A stretch of DNA of 64,000 nucleotides from Maricaulis sp048270265 (lineage in GTDB: Bacteria > Pseudomonadota > Alphaproteobacteria > Caulobacterales > Maricaulaceae), in contig NZ_JBLWTD010000001.1 of the NCBI RefSeq assembly GCF_048270265.1, forward strand, positions 248,001 through 312,000, written 5' to 3'. Below the pieces are notes generated by a model that searched no databases, had not been told where the DNA came from, and saw only the letters and a list, made by a program, of their open reading frames with translations. Positions 36,235 to 42,623 of the stretch are shown one piece after another; the first letter of the stretch is position 1, and each line of letters begins with the position of its first letter. Position numbers and translations under genes: made by a program.

Positions 36235-36525
36235 ATGACTCGTGACACGCTCAATGCGGCACTGATCGGCGGATGCATTATTGCCGCCGCCGCCCTCCAC
36301 GGTACGCTTTCGCAATCCCCGCGCTACCAATTCGCCCTAGCGGATGGGCCATCGGTCTACCGACTGAACTCTCAAACTGGGGACATCTCGGTCTGCGCGC
36401 CGTTCGATCCGCATGCCTTTGACCGTAGAACGTCTGCACCGAGGTTGAGCCTGAACTGCGCCTTGGTCCCCAATCCAAACCTTGGAGAACATGCGGGAGA
36501 GCTTCAGACTTGGGAAGCCCCATGA
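36235..36525 (+). CDS. Small single-pass membrane protein, unknown
   Basis: A 96-residue product. A hydrophobic segment at residues 5-22 (LNAALIGGCIIAAAALHGTL) acts as signal or anchor; the rest is polar with SVYRLNSQTGDISVCAP, which resembles short exported proteins of mobile elements. ATG at 36235 chosen because AGGA lies 9 nt upstream; an upstream in-frame start at 36187 has no such site. No family recognised. Confidence 0.5.
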   Translation: MTRDTLNAALIGGCIIAAAALHGTLSQSPRYQFALADGPSVYRLNSQTGDISVCAPFDPHAFDRRTSAPRLSLNCALVPNPNLGEHAGELQTWEAP

Positions 36526-36538
36526 CCAACTTCATGCC

Positions 36539-36817
36539 TCATTGCCGGGTCAGCTGACGACGCCAACGCAGTCGCGATCTTGGCTCAAAAAACCATGAAA
36601 TCGGGACGCCCAGAACAACGGAAAAACCGAACAGTCGGGTTGCACCGGCCCTTAGCTCGCCCGCTTCGATGCCTTTGACAGTGCGAGGGGCAAGACCAGT
36701 GCGGCCCGCGAGCTGGCCACACGTCCAGCCCCGAACAATCCGGGCCAAGGCGACGCGGGAGCCAACAGTGTGGTCGAGCAATCGAACGGCAGCCATGAGG
36801 CGACCATAAGCGCGCAT
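36539..36817 (-). CDS. XRE-type helix-turn-helix repressor
   Basis: A 92-residue protein with an HTH of the Cro/cI class: RVALARIVRGWTCGQLAGRTGLAPRTVKGIEAGE with the usual QLA..TGL..RTV..IE pattern. The C-terminal part continues with FGFSVVLGVPISWFF, typical of short XRE regulators. It is divergent from the 37-aa gene; a 19-bp palindrome 19 bp before its start codon is a likely operator. It is probably the element's lifestyle repressor. The start lacks a clear ribosome site, so leaderless translation is possible. Confidence 0.75.
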   Translation of the reverse strand: MRAYGRLMAAVRLLDHTVGSRVALARIVRGWTCGQLAGRTGLAPRTVKGIEAGELRAGATRLFGFSVVLGVPISWFFEPRSRLRWRRQLTRQ

Positions 36818-36835
36818 CAGCAGTTTTCACAACTC

Positions 36836-36854
36836 TGTCGTGAAGCTGCGCACT
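36836..36854. promoter_or_regulatory. Candidate XRE operator
   Basis: TTCACAACTCTGTCGTGAA is a palindrome with one mismatched pair: arms TTCAC-A-AC and GT-C-GTGAA around TCT. It lies just upstream of the repressor gene, within a 209-bp divergent regulatory gap that holds no gene. Confidence 0.5.
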
Positions 36855-37026
36855 ACAGCGTCGTGTCGGGGTGGTGTCCCTGTGGCTGACTAGACTAACT
36901 CACCCACCGCTTGCATCATCCCGGCTACGCACCCGATTCGCCTCAACCGTCGTTGCCGATGAGGCGTGAGCGGCGTCTCGGGGTGTGCGGCCCTGCCGCA
37001 CTGTCTACGTCAAATGGAGATTTCAT

Positions 37027-37140
37027 ATGGCGAAGTCGCGTAAGGTTGGTCGCAGCGCAGTGACTGGGCGGTTTACGACGGTGGCGAAAGCCAAGTCTAA
37101 GCCGAGCACTCACGTTGTTGAGACCATCAAGCGCAAGTAG
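37027..37140 (+). CDS. 37-residue conserved-type small basic protein
   Basis: The frame reads MAKSRKVGRSAVTGRF at the start and contains KPSTHVVETIK before its end. The pattern S-x-x-TGRF...A...PSTxVxETIK is familiar from many tiny proteins on proteobacterial chromosomes and mobile elements, function unknown. A good GGAGA ribosome site lies 7 nt upstream of the ATG, and a hairpin follows. It is the first gene rightward from the XRE repressor. Confidence 0.6.
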   Translation: MAKSRKVGRSAVTGRFTTVAKAKSKPSTHVVETIKRK

Positions 37141-37164
37141 AAGCCTAACGGCCTAGCTTGCAGG

Positions 37165-37199
37165 GCGGGTGACGTTTGCTGCCAGGCGGCGTCACCCGC
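37165..37199 (+). terminator. Hairpin after the 37-residue gene
   Basis: A perfect 10-bp stem GCGGGTGACG / CGTCACCCGC with a 15-nt loop; the flank GTTTGTTGG is moderately T-rich. Confidence 0.6.
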
Positions 37200-37339
37200 G
37201 TTTGTTGGCCGATTTGGTTTCTGAAACCTTAATCGGCTTGTGTGGGTAAGGTGACGTGGCGGGCATAAGCCGCAACGCCTCGTCACATATGCAGGCGGCG
37301 TCTTCGTCGCTTCACCCTTCGCAACATATTGGGTCTGAC

Positions 37340-37906
37340 ATGGGTAACCCTTCAAAAAAGCGCGGTACAATGGTTGGCCGGGACGACACCATTATGGCCG
37401 CGCCCGACATTGCTTGTGCCTTGGGCGAGCTAACGGTTCGCTGGACTGCGATTGAATACGAGCTTACGCTTCTGTTCAAATTTCTCTCAGGCTGCACATA
37501 CGAAACCGCCGGTGCGGTCATGTATGGCGTGAACGCGACTAGCGCGCGGTTGGACATTGTTCGCCTGACGGCGGAGCGTCACGAGAATAAAAAAGACGCC
37601 GCGCTAGCCCTTGAGGCCCTACCCTGGGTGCGGCGACTCTGCGCGCGCCGGAATGCACTGGTGCACCATCGGTGGTTCTACGACGTGCTCACAGAAACCT
37701 GCTACACGTTTGACTATCGCGCCGCCCCAGGAGCGGAAAATCGACGAAAAAAGCAATCAGTGCGCGCCATTTTGGCCCTATGCAATGAGTGCACAGACGC
37801 ACTGCGCCCGCTAAAAAAAGCCTACGGGTCGGACATTTCAGATGAGCAGATCATCGCGACAAAAATTTCCGAGACGCAGCTGCGCGCGCGAATGTCAGCG
37901 AAGTAG
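37340..37906 (+). CDS. Unknown protein with HEPN-like RxxxxH motif
   Basis: The chosen ATG gives 188 residues; starts at 37256 (GTG, AAGG upstream) and 37373 are also possible. The product is mainly helical. A first helix pair reads LGELTVRWTAIEYELTLLFKFL, and the segment ARRNALVHHRWFYD contains RN-x3-H, the active-site pattern of HEPN ribonucleases. The order of helices fits HEPN-like proteins, but this rests on one motif. It has Lys-rich linker DNA and higher AT than host genes. In a satellite it could be an abortive-infection or helper-interference factor. Confidence 0.5.
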   Translation: MGNPSKKRGTMVGRDDTIMAAPDIACALGELTVRWTAIEYELTLLFKFLSGCTYETAGAVMYGVNATSARLDIVRLTAERHENKKDAALALEALPWVRRLCARRNALVHHRWFYDVLTETCYTFDYRAAPGAENRRKKQSVRAILALCNECTDALRPLKKAYGSDISDEQIIATKISETQLRARMSAK

Positions 37907-37995
37907 TGGTCCCCGAAATCCCCTAACAGAACCTTCACTCCGGCCTCTATCATCTCAGGCGTGACCTCAACCGTCTGAGCTTCTTCACGGGTCAT
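37822..37995 (-). CDS. 57-residue conserved phage-type protein
   Basis: The product contains VEVTPEMIEAGVKVLLGDFG and ends with a helix VSEIFVAM. The pattern TPEMIEAGV...IFxAM is common in small proteins of phages and alphaproteobacterial islands, function unknown. The ATG at 37995 overlaps the terminase stop by 11 bp, so it is translated in the same transcript. Its 3' end overlaps the convergent gene at 37340-37906 by 85 bp. Confidence 0.6.
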   Translation of the reverse strand: MTREEAQTVEVTPEMIEAGVKVLLGDFGDHYFADIRARSCVSEIFVAMICSSEMSDP

Positions 37996-38455
37996 GACTT
38001 GTTCCGTTAGAAATATAGGCGCCATTGTTTTCCCAAGGACGCCCGCCCGTCGGGTTGTTGCGTTCGGCTGTCCCTGCAGCTTGCGGCGTGTAGCGTGATT
38101 GATGCGTGAGGCGCATTTGCCGTGCGAGGCTGGCCAGCAGCTTGGTTTCACGGTCGCGGACGGTGAGCATACGGAGGAAGGCCGCGCCGGTGTTTTCGCA
38201 GGCTATGGCTTCGGCTGAACAGTCGTCGATTAGCGTTTGGAGGTCAGCCCGAGAGCTTGCGTGCTCGCAGTACAGCCGGAGCAGGTCTTGATGCGCGCCG
38301 GTCGCAAACCAGCCAGGTGGTTCGCTAGAGACAATGTGTTCCCATATGCGGATCTGCGCAGGCGTCATGTCAGCGGGTGCGGGTTGGTGCCTGTCAGTCA
38401 GGGGGCGAATCGGAGTTAGAATTTCCGCCGCCGATTTACGTCCGCGTTTTGTCAT
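37985..38455 (-). CDS. Phage terminase small subunit, P27-like
   Basis: A 156-residue protein. The region PLTDRHQPAPADMTPAQIRIWEHIVSSEPPGWF followed by LLRLYCEHASSRADL matches the P27 family of small terminases, which pick the packaging site on DNA. An N-terminal basic patch MTKRGRKSA could bind DNA. No large terminase is in the element, so it would act with a helper's enzyme. It lies downstream of the capsid gene, same strand. The ATG follows GAGGA. Confidence 0.7.
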   Translation of the reverse strand: MTKRGRKSAAEILTPIRPLTDRHQPAPADMTPAQIRIWEHIVSSEPPGWFATGAHQDLLRLYCEHASSRADLQTLIDDCSAEAIACENTGAAFLRMLTVRDRETKLLASLARQMRLTHQSRYTPQAAGTAERNNPTGGRPWENNGAYISNGTSHDP

Positions 38456-38644
38456 TGTCTGTCCTCGAATTGTTACGGTTTAGCAGAAGGTCATTCCCCT
38501 CGCCGCTCCCCGGACCGGAGGCCCTAGGTATTCGAGGGGCCGGGGGGGGTAGGCGTGTGCGGGGTAGGGGCGGGTGCGACTGGAGCCGTAACGTCACAGT
38601 CGCACCCTAGCGCGCTTCACCTAAGGAAAGGGAGGCGTCCGCGC

Positions 38645-39871
38645 CTAGCCTGCGGTCTTGATCAGCTTGATTGCGCGACTATCGACCACGCCGCCGCCAA
38701 CACGCTTAGTCGTGTAGAAGCCGACATAAGGCTTATTGGTCAGGTCGTCACGAATGACCCGGATGCCGAGCCGGTCAATAATGATGTAAGCCCGCGACCA
38801 GTCCGCAAATGCAATCGGGTATGCGTTAGAGCCAATGTCTTGCATATCCTCGTTAAGCTCGACCGGGTAGCCGATCAGCATATTGGGCTGACCTTCGGCA
38901 AGGCTGTCAGCCCAGAGCGGGCGACCCTCTCCGTCTTTCATCTTGCGGACCGCGCCGGCCGTTGCCGAGTTCATCTGCCACACGCCGCGCGAGCGGTATT
39001 TGCTGGCGAGGCCGTAGACGGCGTTATAGAGCGCGTCTGCGTCTGTGCCGCCGCCCGATAGCTCAGGGAAGCCGGACGCGGAGCCGGTGGAAAAATACTG
39101 GATTGTTCCGAAGGGCCGGGTGGCGTCGCCAGTCGTCGCCGTGTCATAGCTCAGGAAGCCTTTAGGCTTCTCCACACCGTCGCCGGTAACGAATGCTGCG
39201 CTTTCCTGATCGTCGAACGCCTCTACGATTTCTTCGCGGGTGAAGCGTTCAATGTCAAAGCTCGAATCGTCAAGCAGGTTTTGGGTGATTTCCGGGTAAG
39301 CGTAAACCTCATGGCAGGGATATTCGAGCCGCGCCAAATTGCTGGCATCTTTCGCCGTCCGGGCAGACGTTTCACCTACCCAGCCCGTTCCCGTTCCGCC
39401 TTTCGAAAAGAGAACTTGATAGGCGTTTGCCGTGGTGCTTTGAACACGGCAGCGGCGGCGCATTGGCGAGAGGTCTTGTGCAAACCGCTGGATAACGCCG
39501 TCAACCTCAGGCGTTACCGTGTAGCCGCCGTTTGGATCAGAGCCAACCGACATAGCCGCGCGAGCGCCATTCTGGATAAAGGATGCAAACGGCTTTAGCG
39601 CGACCGATGCCGCAACGTCAGAGCCGCCTCCAACCGAGCCGCCAAGGGTTTGGCGTGCGAGGTCTTTTGCAAGCCTGTCGGTGGCGTCGGCAAGTTGGCT
39701 GTAACGGGCTTCGTTTCGCTCCCTGAACTCCTCGAATGCGGCTTTGACGGAATTGACCGCCTCAGTCACGCTAACCGGTTCGGGCTTTCCGTGCAGGGAT
39801 GCCATAACGGCAAAGTTGGGTTTGGTGATTTTTGGCAAACAGGTTGCCACGGGTTTATTGCGAGCGGACAT
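38645..39871 (-). CDS. Phage major capsid protein, HK97 fold
   Basis: A 408-residue capsid subunit. The first 100 or so residues form a helical scaffold-like delta region (FEEFRERNEARYSQLADATDRLA). The fold then shows GGYTVTPEVDGVIQRFAQDLSPMRR, the E-loop region, LEYPCHEVYAYPEITQNLLDDS, the P-domain spine FDDQESAAFVTGDGVEKPKG and the late block LIGYPVELNEDM...IAFADWSRAYIIIDR, all typical of HK97 gp5 relatives. The delta region normally needs a protease, and none is encoded here. The ATG follows AAGGAGGG; a 22-bp direct repeat abuts that site. Confidence 0.92.
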   Translation of the reverse strand: MSARNKPVATCLPKITKPNFAVMASLHGKPEPVSVTEAVNSVKAAFEEFRERNEARYSQLADATDRLAKDLARQTLGGSVGGGSDVAASVALKPFASFIQNGARAAMSVGSDPNGGYTVTPEVDGVIQRFAQDLSPMRRRCRVQSTTANAYQVLFSKGGTGTGWVGETSARTAKDASNLARLEYPCHEVYAYPEITQNLLDDSSFDIERFTREEIVEAFDDQESAAFVTGDGVEKPKGFLSYDTATTGDATRPFGTIQYFSTGSASGFPELSGGGTDADALYNAVYGLASKYRSRGVWQMNSATAGAVRKMKDGEGRPLWADSLAEGQPNMLIGYPVELNEDMQDIGSNAYPIAFADWSRAYIIIDRLGIRVIRDDLTNKPYVGFYTTKRVGGGVVDSRAIKLIKTAG

Positions 39872-39886
39872 TGCCAGCCCTCCTTT

Positions 39887-39940
39887 TGCGGCGCTTCACA
39901 GCGCGGCGGTCGAATTGGTGCGGCGCTTCACAGCGCGGCG
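39887..39940. repeat. 22-bp direct repeat in capsid gene leader
   Basis: Identical 22-bp copies at 39887-39908 and 39919-39940 (period 32 bp) share the core GGCGCTTCACAGCGCGG, itself a small hairpin GCGC-TTCACA-GCGC type. The first copy touches the ribosome site of the capsid gene. The rest of 39941-40121 contains GGCTGGCACC repeats but no gene. Confidence 0.75.
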
Positions 39941-40121
39941 AATGGTTCATGCGTTAGGCCGCTACGGCGGGCCTAGAAGGTGTGTCGGGCTGGCACCGCT
40001 ACGGCTGGCACCAGTCCAATACAATCACACTCCACACCGGACGTGGTGACGGGGGCTAAAGAGCGCAAGGGGGCGGCGGGACGGGAGAACAAAACAAGTC
40101 CGTACCGTTGCCGTTCTGCCA

Positions 40122-40391
40122 CTATTGGACAAGGCGCAGGTTCGGCTTGCTGTTGTCGGGCGTCGGCAGGTCGCGGAATGCGCCCGCGATGTCTTCCAGT
40201 AGATCGGCGATGTTGTCGCCAGTCGCGCCGTCCGTCACAAGCGACACTGCCGCGCCCTTAATCGCGCCCTCAAGAATCTGGACGGAGTTTAGGCCCATGT
40301 GGCGGAATTGCGGGGCAAGCCCTGCAACAGAACGTGCGATAACCTTGACGTTGCGGTCGTGGTTTTGGCGGTCGGCGTTGCTGTCAGTCAT
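40122..40391 (-). CDS. Unknown small protein, 89 residues
   Basis: A soluble, helical protein: NVKVIARSVAGLAPQFRHMG, then LEGAIKGAAVSLVTDGATGD and a C-terminal helix NIADLLEDIAGAFRDL. No family recognised. Its ATG overlaps the upstream gene's end by 8 bp, so the two are translated together, between the origin and the capsid gene. Confidence 0.6.
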   Translation of the reverse strand: MTDSNADRQNHDRNVKVIARSVAGLAPQFRHMGLNSVQILEGAIKGAAVSLVTDGATGDNIADLLEDIAGAFRDLPTPDNSKPNLRLVQ

Positions 40392-40671
40392 GGTTGGTTT
40401 CTCCTGATGTGCTGGTTGGATTGCGGGTGAACGGCGTGACGTTGCCGGGGGCTTCCATGTCCGCGATCAAGCGGCCTAGGGAATGGTTAAGGCCATATGC
40501 GGCCTTACGAGAGAGCGCGACGGAGACGGTTACCCCGCCGCTTTCAAACTCGATTGATATGACGCCAGAGGCGGTTTCGACTGTCGGCGGGGTACTCACG
40601 AATGAGACAGGCATATTCTTTGCTCCGTGTTCGCTGGCGACCGTTCCGGCCAAAATTGGCAATTCGGACAA
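40384..40671 (-). CDS. Unknown small protein, 95 residues
   Basis: The middle holds beta-strand pattern GVISIEFESGGVTVSVALSR and a helix KAAYGLNHSLGRLIADME. No family recognised. It lies directly downstream of the iteron array on the same strand as the replication gene and overlaps the next gene by 8 bp. Confidence 0.55.
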   Translation of the reverse strand: MSELPILAGTVASEHGAKNMPVSFVSTPPTVETASGVISIEFESGGVTVSVALSRKAAYGLNHSLGRLIADMEAPGNVTPFTRNPTSTSGETNHD

Positions 40672-40722
40672 ATCGCGTGATTGATGGTGACGCTGTCGGG
40701 CTATGGGTATGGTAATAAGGAT

Positions 40723-40860
40723 GTCTCGCTTTTCGTGACGGTCGCGGGCGGTTTTTGGCCTCGAACGTCCCTCTTTTCGATACGTGCTGTCCCGCTTTTC
40801 GAGACAGGGATTGGTTAAACGTCACTCTTTTCAAGACAGGACCGTCCCGCTTTTCGAGAC
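40723..40860. other. Iteron array, probable replication origin of the element
   Basis: Five 17-bp copies of GTCCCGCTTTTCGAGAC or close variants start at 40723, 40767, 40789, 40821 and 40844. Copies 3 and 5 are identical. The steps 44, 22, 32 and 23 bp are near multiples of the helical turn. The last two copies overlap the 3' end of the adjacent replication-type gene. Phased iterons next to a winged-helix protein are the hallmark of Rep-controlled origins of plasmids and satellites. Confidence 0.78.
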
Positions 40861-41348
40861 GGGTTTCTGTTTCCGTTTGATCCTGTCGGGTTGTTTGAGG
40901 GGTGCCGGGCGACCTCGTAATCCGCGCCGGGCTTCCACGCCTTGTAGAGACGCCGCCCGGTCATCTCCGTTGTTTGTGGCATTCGGTACTCGGTAAGCTC
41001 GTAGGATGGCCCTCTCGCTTCTCCTGTGACGCCAAGCGCGCCCAGGACGGTTACGACGATGAAGCCCTTTTGCTGCAATTCGTGGAAGGCTCCCGCCGCC
41101 GCATTTGGACGAATGCCTAGACGTTCCGCAGCCTGCCGGACGCTGAGTTGAATCTTGCCGTTATTGCTGCATTGCCGGTCGCGCCCCTCAAAGCGCAGGT
41201 GGATATATGTCATTTGCGCCTTAGGGGAGAGCGCGCGCCAAGCAGGCTCTTGCAGAAGCGCGAGGGGCAGGACGGTGATCTTTTCGCCGCGTCCCTTGCT
41301 CCTGCCGGTGGCGTCTTGTGTTCCTCCTTTAGGGCGCCGCTTTGTCAT
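40815..41348 (-). CDS. Winged-helix replication-initiator-like protein
   Basis: The product (177 residues from the coupled ATG at 41348) has KITVLPLALLQEPAWRALSPKAQMTYIHLRFEGR, then SVRQAAERLGIRPNAAAGAFHELQQKGFIVV, a winged helix of the plasmid-replication or HTH_36 kind. The tail is basic. The ATG overlaps the preceding stop (TAATG), so it is coupled. A 24-bp longer start at 41372 exists. The gene's 3' end contains two iterons. The order fits an origin-binding protein; no primase or helicase is present, so host DnaB and primase would be recruited. Confidence 0.65.
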   Translation of the reverse strand: MTKRRPKGGTQDATGRSKGRGEKITVLPLALLQEPAWRALSPKAQMTYIHLRFEGRDRQCSNNGKIQLSVRQAAERLGIRPNAAAGAFHELQQKGFIVVTVLGALGVTGEARGPSYELTEYRMPQTTEMTGRRLYKAWKPGADYEVARHPSNNPTGSNGNRNPSRKAGRSCLEKSDV

Positions 41349-41665
41349 TAGTCGGCCCTCACGCCGTCCCATTTGCCGGGCTGGTATTCGACAAGCCGGG
41401 CGGGCGCTGTGAGGCTGTAGGCGGCATACTCGCCACCGTCGCCACGGGCGTTACAGAACCGGGCGGACGCAATGCCGATCGAATGCTTGCGTTTCAGCCT
41501 GTGCACGACTGCGGCAAGGCGAACGCCGGGCGCAAGCTCGGATGAATTGACTGATCCGTGTTCGATCATTGCGCGCATGATTTCGGCATTCCGCCCGACA
41601 AAGGCGCGGCGGTTGCCGTCGATGTCCGCCATCAAGCGGGCGGGCTTCCAGCGGCGGGCGGTCAT
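41348..41665 (-). CDS. Small winged-helix-like protein, unknown
   Basis: A 105-residue product: FVGRNAEIMRAMIEHGSVNSSELAPGVRLAAVVHRLKRKHSIGI resembles a winged helix in which a specificity loop precedes a helix. The start at 41665 has GGAGG upstream and overlaps the AlpA stop (ATGA). The stop overlaps the Rep start by one base. It is likely a DNA-binding partner in the replication operon; that role is inferred from position. Confidence 0.55.
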   Translation of the reverse strand: MTARRWKPARLMADIDGNRRAFVGRNAEIMRAMIEHGSVNSSELAPGVRLAAVVHRLKRKHSIGIASARFCNARGDGGEYAAYSLTAPARLVEYQPGKWDGVRAD

Positions 41666-41865
41666 TGTGCCGCCTCCCGGAAGGTGTTGAGCCACGCGAG
41701 CACCTCCGTCTCTCTCCAGTAGCGGCGGCGGCCGATGCGGGCCGGTTCAGGAAAGTCGCGTTGATCCAGCCAGCGCCAAAGCGTCATGTCAGAAATGCCG
41801 CCGCACAATTCGCGGACGGTCGCGGCGGAGATGTGTCGGTGGGTATTGATGGCAGGGGAGGGCAT
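41662..41865 (-). CDS. AlpA-like helix-turn-helix regulator
   Basis: A 67-residue protein with the MerR-like winged fold of AlpA: VRELCGGISDMTLWRWLDQRDFPEPARIGRRRYWRETEVLAWL. AlpA proteins on satellites activate integrase or act as excisionase. It starts the alpA-wHTH-rep operon, with overlapping stop and start codons along it. Confidence 0.85.
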   Translation of the reverse strand: MPSPAINTHRHISAATVRELCGGISDMTLWRWLDQRDFPEPARIGRRRYWRETEVLAWLNTFREAAQ

Positions 41866-41936
41866 GTGTTTCGCTCCATGGTTTGAACATGGGGCAGAAT
41901 GTGGAGCCTTGAAGCACCATTTCCGATCACAGTGAG

Positions 41937-42623
41937 CTAACCAGTTTCGCCGTCACTATGCACGCGGGCACCTATGTGGCGTGACCACGCATGGAATGCC
42001 GACCTTGGGTCACCCTCACACTCGCAAGCCTCAAACAAATCAAATAGGTATTTGCCGAAAGCCGTGGCAACATTGAGCCCGCGCGCTGGTGCTGGCGACC
42101 CGAGTTTCCGCTCCCATAACAAACGTGCGCGGTCTACAATATTTACACCTTCAACATTTACGCGCCGTCTCGATCTTACGGTCAGAGAGGACTGTTCTAC
42201 AGTGCGAATTGTCGTGTCAATTGCCTTCTGCCATCTAGTAGTGAATTGTTTGGACGAGACAAAAGAGTCATGCGATTTTGGTCGCCACTTCTCTGCGGCG
42301 CCTGTAGCGTTTTCTGTGTCAGTTTCGATATCCAATTGAATCATATTTAGGCGGAGAAGCTCTTGCACTTCTTCGCTCCCATGAACGTCAAAGCGAAGCA
42401 TTGCAGAAACCGCATTTCGTAGGTCGATGAGGTCCTTCATGTCCGCTGAGCGATGGTAAAACCCGGTTGGGTTGCCCCAAGCTGAGCTTGCGAACCAGTC
42501 TGCGGCTAGGTCGGCTTCGCTTTGCGATATGTGAAGGTGCTTCCTGAATACGTCCTCAAGCGAAGGAGCGGCGGATTGCTTCTCGCCGTTCCGAGTGGGT
42601 ATCGGATCATCAGCATCGGTCAC
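41937..42623 (-). CDS. Unknown 228-residue protein next to the integrase
   Basis: The product is helical: LEDVFRKHLHISQSEADLAADWFASSAWG, MKDLIDLRNAVSAMLRFDVHGSEEVQELL and a basic middle RSRRRVNVEGVNIVDRARLLWERK. No family is recognised. It overlaps the integrase end by 14 bp and is co-transcribed. Codon use is markedly less GC-rich than the flanking replication genes, which suggests a separate origin. As an accessory gene of a satellite, it could act in helper or rival phage interference, but no motif supports this directly. Confidence 0.6.
   Translation of the reverse strand: MTDADDPIPTRNGEKQSAAPSLEDVFRKHLHISQSEADLAADWFASSAWGNPTGFYHRSADMKDLIDLRNAVSAMLRFDVHGSEEVQELLRLNMIQLDIETDTENATGAAEKWRPKSHDSFVSSKQFTTRWQKAIDTTIRTVEQSSLTVRSRRRVNVEGVNIVDRARLLWERKLGSPAPARGLNVATAFGKYLFDLFEACECEGDPRSAFHAWSRHIGARVHSDGETG

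Noticed and set aside
40544..40834. 96-codon minus-strand frame across the iterons
   Set aside because: It overlaps a better supported frame (40384-40671) and codes through the repeat array; it has no ribosome site.
40723..40860. Regular repeats read as a CRISPR array
   Set aside because: Units are only 17 bp, spacers are 5-27 bp and variable, and no cas gene is near; iterons fit better.
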